NCBI RefSeq assembly: GCF_006094695.1
Contig: NZ_CP035103.1
Span: 2,232,001 to 2,296,000, forward strand
DNA: 64,000 nucleotides
Reading direction: 5' to 3'
From: Kocuria rosea
GTDB taxonomy: Bacteria > Actinomycetota > Actinomycetes > Actinomycetales > Micrococcaceae
The notes under the pieces were generated by a model that was given only the letters and a program-made list of their open reading frames with translations, was not told where the DNA came from and did not search any database. Below, piece by piece: positions 1 through 10,752 of the stretch. How positions within the stretch are numbered: position 1 is the first letter of the stretch; every line of letters begins with the position of its first letter. The translations under genes and the position numbers were made by a program.

Positions 1-826
1 GCCGCGGCGGGGCCGTGCTGACGCCGCACACCTCGGCCAGGGCGTACAGGGAGCTCAGGGGCCGCTCCTGGCGCAGGATCTCCATCAGCGGGGTCAGCGC
101 CGCCTGCCAGGTGCGCACCGCGCGGTCGTCGCCCGAGACCACCGCGGCCCGGAAGGCGGCGTACTGGCGCGGGAGCACCGCGGCGATCCCGGAGTGCCAG
201 GCCGCGGCGTCCGGTGCCGCCTCGTGGAGCAGCCGCTCCCCGCTGACCCCGTGGGCCGTCCCCGGCTCCGCCAGCTCGGCGAACCGGTGCCGCCGTGCGG
301 CGAGGTCCGCCGGGGAGTCCGCGGTGTCCTTGAACGCGCTGACGTTCTCCAGCCAGGACAGCTCGGCGGCGAGCTCCACCGGGTACGTGAAGCCCGTCGT
401 CGTCGGGTTGTTGTAGATGCACAGCGGCAGGGACACGGCCGCCGAGACCGTCTCCACCTGGTCGGCGATCTCCTGGGAGACGAGCGGGATGTAGGACAGC
501 GGGTTGAGCACGAGCCCGTCCGCCCCGCCGTTCTCCGCGGCGTAGGCCATCTCGAGGACCTCGCGGGTGGTCATCGCGGAGATCCCCGCCCCCACCGGCA
601 CCCCGGAGCCGCGGGCGGCCTCCACGGCGACGCCCACGACCTCGGCCCGCTCCTCCCCGGAGAGGTACGCGAAGCTGCCCGAGCTGCCCAGGACCACCAG
701 GGCGTCCACGCCCGATCGGGACAGCCGGCCGACGTAGCGCCCGAAGGACTCCAGGTCCAGGCGGCCACCCTGCTGGAAGGGTGTGATCGGGTAGGCGACG
801 AGCCCGGTGAAGGTCATGCTGAGCAT
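1..826 (-). CDS. DapA/NanA-family class I aldolase, partial (3' end outside window)
   Basis: The gene reads leftward and runs off the window, so only the first ~275 residues are visible. It is a TIM barrel of the dihydrodipicolinate synthase / N-acetylneuraminate lyase family, enzymes that join or split a C-C bond to pyruvate through a lysine Schiff base. Visible landmarks are GSSGS (residues 47-51) at the GTTGE position, YNNPTTTG with the catalytic Tyr near 138, and AFKDTA with the Schiff-base Lys near 166. The missing Glu in the GxxGE motif makes a biosynthetic DapA less likely. A catabolic sugar-acid aldolase or dehydratase is equally possible, and the substrate is not readable. The ATG at 826 is six bases from a TAGGAT box, suggesting leaderless translation; an in-frame ATG at 817 is the alternative. 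Confidence 0.8.
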   Translation of the reverse strand, partial: MLSMTFTGLVAYPITPFQQGGRLDLESFGRYVGRLSRSGVDALVVLGSSGSFAYLSGEERAEVVGVAVEAARGSGVPVGAGISAMTTREVLEMAYAAENGGADGLVLNPLSYIPLVSQEIADQVETVSAAVSLPLCIYNNPTTTGFTYPVELAAELSWLENVSAFKDTADSPADLAARRHRFAELAEPGTAHGVSGERLLHEAAPDAAAWHSGIAAVLPRQYAAFRAAVVSGDDRAVRTWQAALTPLMEILRQERPLSSLYALAEVCGVSTAPPR

Positions 827-832
827 GCGACC

Positions 833-838
833 ATCCTA
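833..838 (-). promoter_or_regulatory. -10 box TAGGAT of the DapA-like gene, leaderless layout
   Basis: TAGGAT matches TANNNT. Six bases (GGTCGC) separate it from the ATG at 826, so transcription should begin at or next to the start codon. No Shine-Dalgarno sequence is present. No convincing -35 was seen. Confidence 0.5.
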
Positions 839-839
839 G

Positions 840-863
840 GTCCGGCCGGTCCCCCGGCCGGAC
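840..863 (-). terminator. Hairpin after ctaB
   Basis: A perfect 10-bp inverted repeat (GTCCGGCCGG / CCGGCCGGAC) has a 4-base loop. It lies 35 bases beyond the ctaB stop and just before the promoter of the next gene. It has no long U tract, as is common for actinobacterial terminators. Confidence 0.65.
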
Positions 864-897
864 GCGGGCGCCGCGGGGCCCGCCGGCCCCGTCGGGC

Positions 898-1887
898 TCA
901 GAGGACGGGGCCGCCCACGAACGGGTCGACGGCCAGGGCGAGGAACACGAAGGTGATGTAGGCGATCGAGCCGTGGAAGACGTGCATCGCCTGCTTGTCC
1001 GTGGGCCGGCCGGCCACCGCGAGGGCGTGCAGCTTGTGGCTGTGGCCCACGAACCAGGCGCCCGAGGCCAGGGCGGTCACGGCGTAGACCCAGCCGGCGC
1101 CGCCGACGGGGACGAGCAGCAGCGAGCACACCACCGTGGCCCACGCGTAGAGGACCACCTGGCTGCCCACGGTGCGGGCCCCGGCCACGGCGCCCAGCAT
1201 GGGGACCCCGGCGCGGGAGTAGTCGTCGGCGTACTTCATGGACAGCGGCCAGTAGTGCGGCGGGGTCCACAGGAAGATGAACAGGAACAGCACGAGCGCG
1301 GGCCAGTCGAGGCCGCCCGTCACGGCGGCCCACCCGATCAGCACCGGCATGCACCCGGCGACCCCGCCCCAGACGATGTTCTGGGCGGTGCGGCGCTTGA
1401 GCACGATCGAGTAGAAGACCGCGTAGAGGAAGATGGCCGCCGCACCCAGGGCGCCGGCGAGCACGTTGACCCCGATCGTGAGCCAGGCGACCGACACGGC
1501 CGTGAGGACCCACGCGAAGACGAGGGCCTCGCGGTCGGTGACCTCTCCGGTGACCAGCGGGCGCTTGGCCGTGCGCTTCATCACCCGGTCCTCGTCCCGG
1601 TCGATGTAGCAGTTGAAGGCGCCGGCCGCACCCGCCGCGAGCGTGCCGCCCACGAGGGTGTTGAGGATGAGCCAGAGGTTCGGCATGCCCTGCTGGGCGA
1701 AGATCATGGTCGGCACGGTCGCCACGAGCAGCAGCTCGATGATCCGCGGCTTCATGAGGGCCACGTAGGCCCGCACCTTCCGGGAGGCCGTCATCCGTCC
1801 CTCGCTGCGGGGGGCCGCCGCATCACCCGTGTGCCCGTTGCCGAGGACGGCTCGTCCTGCGGGTCCCGACGTCTCGAGTGAGTTCAC
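898..1887 (-). CDS. ctaB: Protoheme IX farnesyltransferase (haem O synthase)
   Basis: A polytopic membrane prenyltransferase that adds a farnesyl group to haem b, giving haem O for cytochrome oxidase assembly. At 329 residues it has the usual length. It shows the UbiA-family prenyl-diphosphate motif [20 protein letters not shown], with its Asp-rich core and following Arg/Lys, and a second conserved loop around LKRRTAQN. Several hydrophobic helices follow. The GTG at 1887 has a GGGAGC Shine-Dalgarno sequence upstream; the in-frame ATG at 1794 would drop a 31-residue N-terminal extension. It is divergent from the tkt operon, the common actinobacterial arrangement. Confidence 0.95.
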   Translation of the reverse strand: MNSLETSGPAGRAVLGNGHTGDAAAPRSEGRMTASRKVRAYVALMKPRIIELLLVATVPTMIFAQQGMPNLWLILNTLVGGTLAAGAAGAFNCYIDRDEDRVMKRTAKRPLVTGEVTDREALVFAWVLTAVSVAWLTIGVNVLAGALGAAAIFLYAVFYSIVLKRRTAQNIVWGGVAGCMPVLIGWAAVTGGLDWPALVLFLFIFLWTPPHYWPLSMKYADDYSRAGVPMLGAVAGARTVGSQVVLYAWATVVCSLLLVPVGGAGWVYAVTALASGAWFVGHSHKLHALAVAGRPTDKQAMHVFHGSIAYITFVFLALAVDPFVGGPVL

Positions 1888-2202
1888 AGAATCATTGCTC
1901 CCGGTTGCGGTGGTGTTCCCCCGGCTCCGTGCGCGAGGTCGGCCCGGAGACGGTGCGTCGCCGGCACGCAGGAGCGGTCGGCGCGGTGGTCGCGGGCGCG
2001 GAAGAAGGTCCTATACAGCATAGCGCGTGGCGGCGTCCGTTCCCGCTCCGGACATGACGGGAAAGACGTCCGGGGCCCCGGGAACCGGTGCCGTCGGTCA
2101 CACGCCCGAAATGCGCGTGACCTAAGCTGGACCCAAACCGCCGGTCCACGACCGGCACCCGCTGCGCACGGCAGCGGACCCCAATGGAAAGGGCACCGAA
2201 TC
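1888..2202. promoter_or_regulatory. ctaB-tkt divergent control region with an inverted repeat
   Basis: This 315-base spacer has no gene. At 2097-2121 lies an imperfect palindrome, GTCACACGC-N7-GCGCGTGAC (8 of 9 pairs). It is immediately followed by TAAGCT (2123-2128), a plausible -10 for tkt. On the other strand TATGCT (2017-2022) could serve ctaB. The palindrome is placed as an operator would be, but no regulator is identified. GGAAAGGG at 2186-2193 is the tkt ribosome site and supports the unusual TTG start at 2203. Confidence 0.45.
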
Positions 2203-4338
2203 TTGGCGACCGAACTCGATCAGAAGCTGACCTGGACCGAGCAGGACCGGCGTGCCGTGGACACGGTGCGGGTGCTGGCCGCGGACGCGGTGGAGAAGGT
2301 GGGCAACGGCCACCCCGGCACGGCGATGTCCCTGGCCCCCGCGGCGTACCTGCTGTTCCAGAAGGTGATGCGTCACGACCCCACCGACGACCGGTGGACG
2401 GGCCGTGACCGCTTCATCCTCTCCCCCGGGCACACCTCGCTGACGCTGTACCTGCAGCTGTTCCTCTCCGGCTACGGCATGGAGCTCGAGGACATCGAGT
2501 CCCTGCGGACCTGGGGCTCGAAGACCCCGGGCCACCCCGAGTACCGGCACACCACCGGGGTGGAGATCACCACCGGCCCGCTGGGCCAGGGCCTGGCCTC
2601 GGCCGTGGGCTTCGCCTACGCCCAGCGCTACACCCGCGGCCTGTTCGACCCCGAGGCCCCCGCCGGGACCTCCCCGTTCGACCACACCGTGTACGTGATC
2701 GCCTCCGACGGCGACCTCCAGGAGGGCGTGACCTCCGAGGCGTCCTCGCTGGCCGGGGTGCAGGAGCTGGGCAACCTCGTGGTGATCTACGACCAGAACC
2801 ACATCTCGATCGAGGACGACACCGACGTGGCGTTCACCGAGGACGTCCTGGCCCGCTACGAGGCCTACGGCTGGGACGTGGCCCGGGTGGACTGGACGAA
2901 GACCGGGGACTACGTCGAGGACGTCGAGGAGCTCTACGCCGCGATCCGCGCGGCGAAGGCCGAGACCGCCAAGCCCTCGCTGATCGCCCTGCGCACGATC
3001 ATCGGCTGGCCCGCGCCGGGAAAGCAGAACACCGGCGGCATCCACGGCTCCAAGCTCGGGGCCGACGAGGTCGCGGCGACCAAGGAGATCCTCGGCTTCG
3101 ACCCCGAGAAGTCCTTCGTGGTGGAGGACGAGGTCATCGCCCACACCCGCGGCATCCAGGACCGCATGAAGCAGGTCCGCGACGAGTGGGAGCGGCAGTT
3201 CCAGGCCTGGCGGGAGGCCAACCCGGAGCGGGCGGACCTCTACGACCGGATCCGCGCCGAGGAGCTGCCCGAGAACTACGCCGACGCGTTCCCCGTCTTC
3301 GAGGCCGGCAAGGACGTGGCCACCCGCTCGGCCTCCGGCAAGGTGATCAACGCGATCGCCGACACGTTCCCCGAGCTGTGGGGCGGCTCGGCCGACCTGG
3401 CCGGCTCCAACAACACCACCATCGAGTCCGCGCCCTCCTTCATCCCCGAGGCCCGCTCCACCGCGAAGTGGACCGGCAACCCCTACGGGCGGGTGCTGCA
3501 CTTCGGCATCCGCGAGCACGCCGCGGCGGCGATCGTCAACGGCATCACCATGTCCTCCCAGACCCGGGCGTTCTCCGGGACGTTCCTGATCTTCTCCGAC
3601 TACCAGCGCCCCGCCGTGCGCCTGGGCGCGCTGATGAAGGTCCCCTCGATCTACGTGTGGACCCACGACTCCATCGGCCTCGGCGAGGACGGACCCACCC
3701 ACCAGCCCGTGGAGCAGCTCTCGGCCCTGCGGGCCATCCCCGGCCTGGACGTGGTGCGCCCGGCCGACGCCAACGAGACCGCGATCGCGTGGCGGACGAT
3801 GCTGGAGAACCGGCACGGCCCGGCCGGCATCGCCCTGACCCGCCAGAACGTGCCCACCTTCGCCCGCACGGACCTGCACCCCGAGGCCGAGGGCGAGAAG
3901 TTCGCCTCCGCCGAGGGCGTGGCCCGCGGCGGCTACGTCCTGGCCGACACCGAGTCCACCCCGGACGTGATCCTCATCGGCACCGGCTCCGAGGTCTCCC
4001 TGGCCGTGGAGGCCCGCGAGCAGCTCAAGGCGCAGGGGGTGGCCGCCCGCGTGGTGTCCATGCCGTGCCGGGAGTGGTTCGACGCCCAGGACGCCGAGTA
4101 CCGCGAGTCCGTACTGCCGGCGGCCGTGAAGGCCCGCGTGTCGGTGGAGGCCGGGATCGCCATGTCCTGGCGGGACCTGCTCGGCGAGCACGGGCGGGCC
4201 GTGTCCCTGGAGCACTTCGGGGAGTCCGCCGACTACGAGACCCTCTACCGCGAGTTCGGCATCACCGCCGAGGCCGTCACCGCCGCCGCCCAGGAGTCCC
4301 TCACCGCCGCGCAGGCCACCGCCTCCGTGGGCCGCTGA
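2203..4338 (+). CDS. tkt: Transketolase
   Basis: Thiamine-diphosphate enzyme that moves two-carbon ketol units between sugar phosphates in the non-oxidative pentose-phosphate pathway. At 711 residues it is slightly longer than most. The TPP/Mg2+ motif is seen as [14 protein letters not shown] followed by [12 protein letters not shown]. The pyrimidine-domain segment [15 protein letters not shown] and the C-terminal SMPCREWFD region are typical. The start is TTG at 2203, read as MATELDQK, with GGAAAGGG at the right distance. It is the first gene of the tkt-tal-pgi-zwf-opcA-pgl operon, with tal 55 bases downstream. Confidence 0.97.
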   Translation: MATELDQKLTWTEQDRRAVDTVRVLAADAVEKVGNGHPGTAMSLAPAAYLLFQKVMRHDPTDDRWTGRDRFILSPGHTSLTLYLQLFLSGYGMELEDIESLRTWGSKTPGHPEYRHTTGVEITTGPLGQGLASAVGFAYAQRYTRGLFDPEAPAGTSPFDHTVYVIASDGDLQEGVTSEASSLAGVQELGNLVVIYDQNHISIEDDTDVAFTEDVLARYEAYGWDVARVDWTKTGDYVEDVEELYAAIRAAKAETAKPSLIALRTIIGWPAPGKQNTGGIHGSKLGADEVAATKEILGFDPEKSFVVEDEVIAHTRGIQDRMKQVRDEWERQFQAWREANPERADLYDRIRAEELPENYADAFPVFEAGKDVATRSASGKVINAIADTFPELWGGSADLAGSNNTTIESAPSFIPEARSTAKWTGNPYGRVLHFGIREHAAAAIVNGITMSSQTRAFSGTFLIFSDYQRPAVRLGALMKVPSIYVWTHDSIGLGEDGPTHQPVEQLSALRAIPGLDVVRPADANETAIAWRTMLENRHGPAGIALTRQNVPTFARTDLHPEAEGEKFASAEGVARGGYVLADTESTPDVILIGTGSEVSLAVEAREQLKAQGVAARVVSMPCREWFDAQDAEYRESVLPAAVKARVSVEAGIAMSWRDLLGEHGRAVSLEHFGESADYETLYREFGITAEAVTAAAQESLTAAQATASVGR

Positions 4339-4393
4339 GCCCCGGCGCGCACCGACCGACCACCTTCCCCCGAGCACGAGGAGTGACAGACAC

Positions 4394-5500
4394 ATGACCA
4401 CCCCCACCCAGAAGCTCTCCGACGCCGGCGTCTCGATCTGGCTCGACGACCTCTCCCGCGAACGCCTTGCCTCCGGCGGGCTGCAGCGGCTGATCGACGA
4501 GAAGGACGTCGTGGGCGTGACCACGAACCCGACGATCTTCGCCGCCGCGCTGGCCAAGCACGACGCCTACGAGGACCAGGTCAAGCAGCTCGCCGCCGCC
4601 GGCACGGACGTGGACGAGGCCGTGCTGGCCATCACCACCGACGACGTGCGCGACGCCTGCGACCTCTTCGCCCCCATCGCCGAGGCCACCCAGGGCGAGG
4701 ACGGGCGGGTGTCCATCGAGGTGGACCCGCGCCTGGCCCAGGACGCCGAGGCGACCGCCGCCATGGCCCAGCGCCTGTCCCAGACCATCGACCGCCCCAA
4801 CGCGCTGATCAAGATCCCCGCCACCGAGGCGGGCCTGCCCTCGATCACCGCGACCATCGCCGAGGGGATCTCCGTCAACGTGACGCTGATCTTCTCCCTC
4901 GAGCGCTACCGCGCGGTCATCAACGCCTACCAGCTGGGCCTGGAACAGGCGCTCGAGAACGGCAAGGACCTCTCCACCATCCACTCCGTGGCGTCCTTCT
5001 TCGTCTCCCGGGTGGACTCCGAGGTCGACAAGCGCCTGGAGGAGATCGGCACCGACGAGGCCGCCGCGCTCAAGAGCAAGGCCGGTCTGGCCAACGCCCG
5101 GCTCGCCTACCAGATCTACGAGGACGCCCTGGCCACCGAGCGCTGGGAGCGGCTGGCCTCGGCCGGGGCGAACCCGCAGCGCCCGCTGTGGGCCTCCACC
5201 GGGGTCAAGGACCCGTCCCTGCCGGACACCCTGTACGTGACCGGGCTGGTGGCCCCGAACACCGTGAACACCATGCCGGAGAAGACCCTGGAGGCCACGT
5301 TCGACCACGCCGAGGTCACCGGGGACACCGTCACCGGCACCTACGCGGAGTCCAACGAGCTCCTGGACCGGATCGCCGGCGTGGGGATCTCCTACGACGA
5401 GGTCGTCGCCCAGCTCGAGGCGGAGGGTCTCACCAAGTTCGAGGACTCCTGGGCGGAGCTGCTCGACACCGTGCGCGCCGCCCTCGACAACGCCCGCTGA
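4394..5500 (+). CDS. tal: Transaldolase
   Basis: Transfers a three-carbon dihydroxyacetone unit between sugar phosphates and links the pentose-phosphate pathway to glycolysis. At 368 residues it matches the longer actinobacterial/plant-like transaldolases. Seen are GVTTNPTIF near the N terminus, the Schiff-base lysine in [11 protein letters not shown], and [13 protein letters not shown]. The ATG at 4394 follows GAGGAG. It sits between tkt (55-base gap) and pgi (56-base gap), clearly in one transcription unit. Confidence 0.97.
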   Translation: MTTPTQKLSDAGVSIWLDDLSRERLASGGLQRLIDEKDVVGVTTNPTIFAAALAKHDAYEDQVKQLAAAGTDVDEAVLAITTDDVRDACDLFAPIAEATQGEDGRVSIEVDPRLAQDAEATAAMAQRLSQTIDRPNALIKIPATEAGLPSITATIAEGISVNVTLIFSLERYRAVINAYQLGLEQALENGKDLSTIHSVASFFVSRVDSEVDKRLEEIGTDEAAALKSKAGLANARLAYQIYEDALATERWERLASAGANPQRPLWASTGVKDPSLPDTLYVTGLVAPNTVNTMPEKTLEATFDHAEVTGDTVTGTYAESNELLDRIAGVGISYDEVVAQLEAEGLTKFEDSWAELLDTVRAALDNAR

Positions 5501-5556
5501 GCCTGTCCCGTCCTGACCCGAGCACCGTCCGTGCCGCCCCACCCGAAGGAGAACCC

Positions 5557-7173
5557 ATGAGCTCCCTGTCCGTCCAGACCTCCGGCGCCGCCCGCGAGGC
5601 CGTCGACCGGCACGTGCCCGCGCTGGTGGGCGACAGGTTCGCCTCCAAGCTCTTCGCCCAGGACCCCACCCTGTGGGGCGCTGCGGCCGAGGACGAGTCC
5701 GCCAAGCGGCTGGGCTGGGTGGAGGCCGCCGAGGTCTCCCGCCCGCTCGTCGCCGAGATCACCGCGCTGCGGGAGGAGTTCGCGGCGGAGGGCGTGGACC
5801 GGTTCGTGCTGGCGGGCATGGGCGGGTCCTCCCTGGCCCCCGAGGTGATCACCCGGACCGCCGGGGTCGAGCTGTTCGTGCTCGACTCCACGGACCCGGA
5901 GATGGTGGGCGCGGCCCTCGCCGACCGCCTCGAGCGCACCGCGATCGTGGTCTCCTCCAAGTCCGGCTCCACCGTGGAGACCGACTCGGCGCGACGGGTC
6001 TTCGCCCGGGCGTTCGAGGACGCGGGCATCGACGCCGCCTCGCGCATCGTGGTGGTCACCGACCCCGGCTCGCCCATGGAGGCGTCCGCACGGGAGGCCG
6101 GCTACCGCCGGGTCTTCACCGCCGACCCAACCGTGGGCGGGCGGTTCTCGGCGCTCACCGCCTTCGGCCTGGTCCCCTCCGGTCTCGCCGGCGTGGACGT
6201 CGGGGCTCTGCTCGACGACGCCGACGAGGCCGGTGAGGTGCTGCGCGAGGACGCCGAGGACAACCCCGGCCTGCACCTGGGCGCGGCGCTCGGCGGCACG
6301 CAACCGCTGCGCAACAAGCTCGTGTTCCGGGACCTGGGCTCCGGGATCGCCGGGTTCGCCGACTGGGCGGAGCAGCTGATCGCCGAGTCCACGGGCAAGG
6401 AGGGCAAGGGCGTGCTGCCCGTCGTCGTCGGCGCCGGCGACGCCCCGGAGGCCTCCTCGGGGGCCTCCGACGTCCTCGTCGTGGAGCTCGTCGGCGTGGA
6501 CGAGGAGCAGGCCCCCGAGGGCGACGTCGTGCGGGTCTCCGGCTCCCTCGGCGCCCAGCTCATGCTGTGGGAGGTCGCCACCGCGGCGGCCGGGCGGCTG
6601 CTCGGCATCAACCCGTACGACCAGCCCGACGTGGAGTCCGCCAAGAACGCCACCCGCGCCCTGCTCGAGGACAAGCCGCAGCCCACGGCCGCGGACGTCG
6701 TGGACGGGCCCGTGGAGATCCGCGGGGCGCAGGAGCTGCTCGACGGGGCGCAGACGGTCGAGGACGCGCTCGCCAAGCTGCTCGCGCAGCTGCCGGAGAC
6801 CGGCTACCTGTCCGTGCAGGCGTACTTCGACCGGCTCTCGTGGGCCGAGCTGGAGAGCGTCCGCCCCGTCCTCGCCCGGGCCACCGGCCGGCCCGTGACG
6901 TTCGGCTGGGGCCCCCGGTTCCTGCACTCCACCGGCCAGTACCACAAGGGCGGACCGGCGGAGGGCGTGTACCTGCAGATCACCGCCGCCTCGGAGACGG
7001 ACCTCGAGATCCCGGACAGCCCGTTCAGCTTCGGCGAGCTGATCTCGGCCCAGGCCGACGGGGACGCCCAGGTCCTCGCCGACCACGGGCGGCCCGTGCT
7101 GCGGCTGCGGCTCGCGGACCGCGCCGCCGGCGTGGACCGGCTGCGCCAGGCCGTCGACGCCCTCGGCGGCTGA
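5557..7173 (+). CDS. pgi: Glucose-6-phosphate isomerase
   Basis: Interconverts glucose 6-phosphate and fructose 6-phosphate. It is a 538-residue protein of the actinobacterial type, with a sugar-isomerase domain showing VVSSKSGSTVETDSARRVF, the phosphate-binding loop, and the conserved GTQPLRNKLVF and FGWGPRFLHSTGQYHKGG segments. The reading frame is open far upstream over tal. The ATG at 5557 is chosen because GAAGGAGAA precedes it at good spacing and upstream codons overlap tal. It is placed between tal and zwf, where it supplies glucose 6-phosphate to the oxidative branch. Confidence 0.94.
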   Translation: MSSLSVQTSGAAREAVDRHVPALVGDRFASKLFAQDPTLWGAAAEDESAKRLGWVEAAEVSRPLVAEITALREEFAAEGVDRFVLAGMGGSSLAPEVITRTAGVELFVLDSTDPEMVGAALADRLERTAIVVSSKSGSTVETDSARRVFARAFEDAGIDAASRIVVVTDPGSPMEASAREAGYRRVFTADPTVGGRFSALTAFGLVPSGLAGVDVGALLDDADEAGEVLREDAEDNPGLHLGAALGGTQPLRNKLVFRDLGSGIAGFADWAEQLIAESTGKEGKGVLPVVVGAGDAPEASSGASDVLVVELVGVDEEQAPEGDVVRVSGSLGAQLMLWEVATAAAGRLLGINPYDQPDVESAKNATRALLEDKPQPTAADVVDGPVEIRGAQELLDGAQTVEDALAKLLAQLPETGYLSVQAYFDRLSWAELESVRPVLARATGRPVTFGWGPRFLHSTGQYHKGGPAEGVYLQITAASETDLEIPDSPFSFGELISAQADGDAQVLADHGRPVLRLRLADRAAGVDRLRQAVDALGG

Positions 7174-7201
7174 CCCGGCCGGCACGACCGGACCGCTGAC
7201 C

Positions 7202-7250
7202 TAGAATGGGAGCACGCCACGGTCGGCGCGGGAGTTCCCGCGCCGACCGT
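7202..7250 (+). promoter_or_regulatory. Internal zwf promoter box followed by a strong leader hairpin
   Basis: TAGAAT at 7202-7207 is a near-ideal -10. About a dozen bases later, 7219-7250 forms a perfect 15-bp inverted repeat, ACGGTCGGCGCGGGA with its complement, around a two-base centre. It could end pgi transcripts, protect the 5' end of a zwf-opcA-pgl transcript, or both. No T run follows, and no good -35 was found. Confidence 0.55.
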
Positions 7251-7306
7251 TGCGCGTGCAGGCCCCCGTGGGTGCCACGGCCCCGCAGAGACGTGAAGGA
7301 GTACCG

Positions 7307-8845
7307 TTGCCAGACAACAACGCCCGCAATCCCTTGCGGGACCCGAGGGACAGGCGGCTCGTCCGGGTCGCCGCCCCGTCGGCGCTCGTGCTCTTCGGCG
7401 TGACGGGAGACCTCGCGAAGAAGAAGCTGCTGCCGGCGATGTACGACCTCGTCAACCGGGGTCTGCTGCCGCCGTCCTTCGCGCTCGTCGGCTTCGGCCG
7501 CCGCGACTGGTCCCACGAGCAGTTCCGCGAGGTGGTGCGCGAGTCCGTCGAGGCGCACGCCCGCACCCCCTTCCAGGAGGACGTGTGGCGCCAGTTCGCC
7601 TCCGGCGTCCGGTTCGTGCGCGGGGAGTTCGACGAGGACAAGGCCTACGAGGCGCTCAAGTCGACCCTCAAGGAGCTCGACGTGCACTCGGGGACGCGCG
7701 GCAACCACGCGTTCTACCTCTCGATCCCGCCGAAGGCGTTCGAGACGGTCTGCCAGCAGCTCGCCGACCACGGCCTGGCCCAGCACGAGAACGCCTCCGG
7801 GTGGCGCCGCGTGGTCATCGAGAAGCCCTTCGGCCACGACCTCGAGTCCGCGCAGGAGCTCAACGCCATCGTGGAGCGGGTGTTCCCGGCGGACTCGGTG
7901 TTCCGCATCGACCACTACCTGGGCAAGGAGACGGTGCAGAACATCCTGGCGCTGCGCTTCGCGAACCAGATGTTCGAGCCCCTGTGGAACGCGCAGTTCG
8001 TGGACCACGTGCAGATCACCATGGCCGAGGACATCGGCATCGGCTCCCGCGCCGGCTACTACGACGGCGTGGGCGCGGCCCGCGACGTCATCCAGAACCA
8101 CCTGCTGCAGCTGCTGGCCCTCACGGCCATGGAGGAGCCGCTGTCCTTCCAGGCCCACCACATGCGCGCCGAGAAGGCGAAGGTCCTGGCCTCCGTCGTC
8201 GTCCCCGAGGACCGGGCGGCGCACTCGGCGCTCGGCCAGTACGAGGCCGGTCTGCAGGGCGGTGAGCGCGTGCGGGGCTTCCTCGAGGAGCAGGACATCC
8301 CCGCCGACTCCCGCACCGAGACCTACGCGGCGCTGCGCGTGGACATCAACAACCGCCGGTGGGCGGGCGTGCCGTTCTACCTGCGCGCCGGCAAGCGCCT
8401 GGGCCGGCGGGTGACCGAGATCGCGGTGCAGTTCAAGAACTCCCCCAACCTGCTGTTCGGGGACAACGGCCACGAGGACCTGGGACAGAACGTCATCGTG
8501 GTCCGGATCCAGCCCGACGAGGGCGTGACCATCCGGCTGGGCTCCAAGGTGCCCGGGACCCAGTCGGAGATCCGGGACGTCACGATGGACTTCGGCTACG
8601 GCCACTCGTTCACCGAGTCCAGCCCGGAGGCCTACGAGCGCCTGATCCTCGACCTGCTGCTCGGGGAACCACCACTGTTCCCCGACCACGAGGAGGTCGA
8701 GCTGTCCTGGCGGATCCTCGACCCCTTCGAGCAGTGCTGGTCGGAGCAGGAGATCATGCCGGAGCCCTACGCGCCCGGGTCCTGGGGACCCGCCGCCGCC
8801 GACGAGCTGCTGGCCCGCGACGGACGCGTCTGGAGGCGACCGTGA
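7307..8845 (+). CDS. zwf: Glucose-6-phosphate dehydrogenase (NADP+)
   Basis: First enzyme of the oxidative pentose-phosphate pathway, making 6-phosphogluconolactone and NADPH. The dinucleotide-binding segment [20 protein letters not shown] is at the N terminus. The substrate and catalytic-His motif [13 protein letters not shown] is central, and the C-terminal domain is complete (512 residues). The start is TTG at 7307 (LPDNNAR), chosen because GAAGGAG lies just upstream; an in-frame start at 7250 would fall at the end of the leader hairpin. The stop overlaps the GTG of opcA, so the two are translationally coupled. Confidence 0.96.
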   Translation: MPDNNARNPLRDPRDRRLVRVAAPSALVLFGVTGDLAKKKLLPAMYDLVNRGLLPPSFALVGFGRRDWSHEQFREVVRESVEAHARTPFQEDVWRQFASGVRFVRGEFDEDKAYEALKSTLKELDVHSGTRGNHAFYLSIPPKAFETVCQQLADHGLAQHENASGWRRVVIEKPFGHDLESAQELNAIVERVFPADSVFRIDHYLGKETVQNILALRFANQMFEPLWNAQFVDHVQITMAEDIGIGSRAGYYDGVGAARDVIQNHLLQLLALTAMEEPLSFQAHHMRAEKAKVLASVVVPEDRAAHSALGQYEAGLQGGERVRGFLEEQDIPADSRTETYAALRVDINNRRWAGVPFYLRAGKRLGRRVTEIAVQFKNSPNLLFGDNGHEDLGQNVIVVRIQPDEGVTIRLGSKVPGTQSEIRDVTMDFGYGHSFTESSPEAYERLILDLLLGEPPLFPDHEEVELSWRILDPFEQCWSEQEIMPEPYAPGSWGPAAADELLARDGRVWRRP

Positions 8846-9975
8846 TCGTTTCGATGGAGAACACCACCACCTCGGCCATCGACAAGAAGCTGAGCCAGCT
8901 GCGGGACCAGCACGGCGTCGTCACGCTCGGCCGGGTCCTCACGCTCGTGATCCTCGCCCAGGCCGGGCACTCCGAGGCCGCCCTGGAGGCCGCGAACTTC
9001 GCGAGCCACGAGCACCCGTGCCGGATCCTCGTGCACGTGGCGCACTCCCAGGCGGAGAGCACCCGGCTCGACGCCCAGCTGCGCATGGGCGGTGACGCCG
9101 GCGCCTCCGAGGTCATCGTGCTGCACGGCTACGGCGAGCTCGCCGAGCCCACCGAGACCCTGTTCTCGGCGCTGCTGCTGCCGGACGCCCCGATCGTCGC
9201 CTGGTGGGCGCACACGGTGCCGCCGCCCTCGCCGCACACCTCGTCCATCGCCGGGATCGCCCACCGCCGGATCACGGACTCCGCGCGCAGCGACGACGCC
9301 TACGAGGCGCTCGCCGAGCTGAGCACCCGGTACGTCCCCGGCGACACGGATCTGGCCTGGACCCGGGTGACCAACTGGCGGATCCAGCTGGCCGCGGTCC
9401 TGGACCAGGCGGAGCCCGCGCCCGTGCGCGAGGTCGTCGTGGAGGGGTGCGGCCGCTCCCCCAGCGTGGTGCTGCTCGGCACGTGGCTGGGCACCCGGCT
9501 CGACGCCGACGTGACGCTGGTCAACAGCCCCGGGCCCCGCCGCCTCGACCGGGTGACCCTCGTCCGGGACGACGGCGAGATCGTGCTCGAGCGCCCGGGC
9601 CGGTCCGTGGCGATGCTGCGGCAGCCGGGTCAGCCCGACCAGCAGATCGCCATGCCCGTGCGGGACCTCAACGCCTGCATCGCCGAGGAGCTCCGGCGCC
9701 TGGACCCCGACGAGGTCTACGGCGAGGTGATCACGACCGGCCTGCGGGACGTGCGGATCGCCCAGATCGTGGACACCGCCGGCGAGCTCACCCCCGGCGC
9801 CGCACGGTTCCTCGCCGAGCACGGCGGCCACCTCCCCGACCGGGACCGGACGACGCCCGACGACGCCCCGGCCGACGAGCCGGCGGAACCGGACTCCGGT
9901 GCGGTCCCGGCCGCCGAGGCATCCGTCCCGGCACCCGAGACGTCCGTCCTGGCCCCCGGGGAGGAGCGCGCATGA
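8842..9975 (+). CDS. opcA: Glucose-6-phosphate dehydrogenase assembly protein OpcA
   Basis: A 377-residue actinobacterial and cyanobacterial partner of G6PD, needed for assembly or allosteric activation of the Zwf oligomer. The family is recognised from its position and from its N-terminal [18 protein letters not shown] and GRVLTLVI segments. The C terminus (~40 residues) is rich in Pro/Ala/Glu and probably disordered. The GTG at 8842 overlaps the zwf stop by four bases (GTGA); an ATG at 8854 is the alternative. Its stop overlaps the pgl start by four bases (ATGA), so zwf-opcA-pgl form a coupled trio. Confidence 0.93.
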   Translation: MIVSMENTTTSAIDKKLSQLRDQHGVVTLGRVLTLVILAQAGHSEAALEAANFASHEHPCRILVHVAHSQAESTRLDAQLRMGGDAGASEVIVLHGYGELAEPTETLFSALLLPDAPIVAWWAHTVPPPSPHTSSIAGIAHRRITDSARSDDAYEALAELSTRYVPGDTDLAWTRVTNWRIQLAAVLDQAEPAPVREVVVEGCGRSPSVVLLGTWLGTRLDADVTLVNSPGPRRLDRVTLVRDDGEIVLERPGRSVAMLRQPGQPDQQIAMPVRDLNACIAEELRRLDPDEVYGEVITTGLRDVRIAQIVDTAGELTPGAARFLAEHGGHLPDRDRTTPDDAPADEPAEPDSGAVPAAEASVPAPETSVLAPGEERA

Positions 9976-10721
9976 GCGCCGAGCTGGAGACCATCGCCCA
10001 CCCGGACAAGCAGTCGCTCGCCGCGGACACCGCGGAGCGGGTCCTCGACGTGGTCGCGGCGGCGCAGGAGGAGCGCGGGGAGGCGAGCCTTGTGCTCACC
10101 GGCGGGAGCATGGGCACCGCGGTGCTCGCGGCCCTCGCCGCCTCCGCCCGCCGGGACGAGGTCGACTGGACCCGGGTCGACGTGTGGTGGTCGGACGAGC
10201 GCTTCGTGGCCGGCGACAGCGCCGAGCGCAACTGCGTCCAGGCCGTCGAGGCCGTGGGCGGGGCCCTGGACCTGAACCCGGACCGGGTGCACTACATGGG
10301 CAGCGCCGACGACTTCGCCACCGCCGAGGACGCCGCCTTCGACTACCGGCGCGAGCTGGCGGCGGCGGCCGACGCGGAGCAGCGGACGGAGGCGTACCCC
10401 CGGTTCGACCTCTCGCTGCTGGGCCTGGGCCCCGACGGCCACGTGGCCTCCCTGTTCCCGGGGCTGCCGCACGTGCACGAGCAGGACGCCACCGTGCTGG
10501 GGGTGCGGGACTCCCCCAAGCCCCCGCCGGAGCGGGTGACCATGACGCTGCCGATGATCAACAGCGCGGAGCGGGTCTGGTTCCTCGTGGCCGGGGCGGA
10601 CAAGGCAGGGGCGGTCGCGGCCGTCCGCGGCGGCGCCCCGATCGAACGCACGCCCGGGGCCGGGGTGCGCGGGACCGAGGAGACGCTGCTGCTGGTCACG
10701 CAGGACGCCCTCGACGGCTGA
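9972..10721 (+). CDS. pgl: 6-phosphogluconolactonase
   Basis: Hydrolyses 6-phosphogluconolactone, the product of Zwf. It has 249 residues and belongs to the NagB/PGL-like family. Seen are LVLTGGSMGTAVL (phosphate-binding region), the WWSDERFV strand with the conserved Asp-Glu-Arg, and LGLGPDGHVASLFPG with the catalytic-region histidine. The start ATG at 9972 overlaps the opcA stop. It is the last gene of the operon. A short hairpin at 10735-10751 (CGGGG/CCCCG) may end the transcript. Confidence 0.95.
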   Translation: MSAELETIAHPDKQSLAADTAERVLDVVAAAQEERGEASLVLTGGSMGTAVLAALAASARRDEVDWTRVDVWWSDERFVAGDSAERNCVQAVEAVGGALDLNPDRVHYMGSADDFATAEDAAFDYRRELAAAADAEQRTEAYPRFDLSLLGLGPDGHVASLFPGLPHVHEQDATVLGVRDSPKPPPERVTMTLPMINSAERVWFLVAGADKAGAVAAVRGGAPIERTPGAGVRGTEETLLLVTQDALDG

Positions 10722-10752
10722 CGCGTCGGGCCGCCGGGGCGAAGCACCCCGA

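Noticed and set aside
2122..4557. An 811-codon frame antisense to tkt
   Set aside because: It shows no family motif, has His/Gly/Val-rich low-complexity composition and lies opposite a certain gene.
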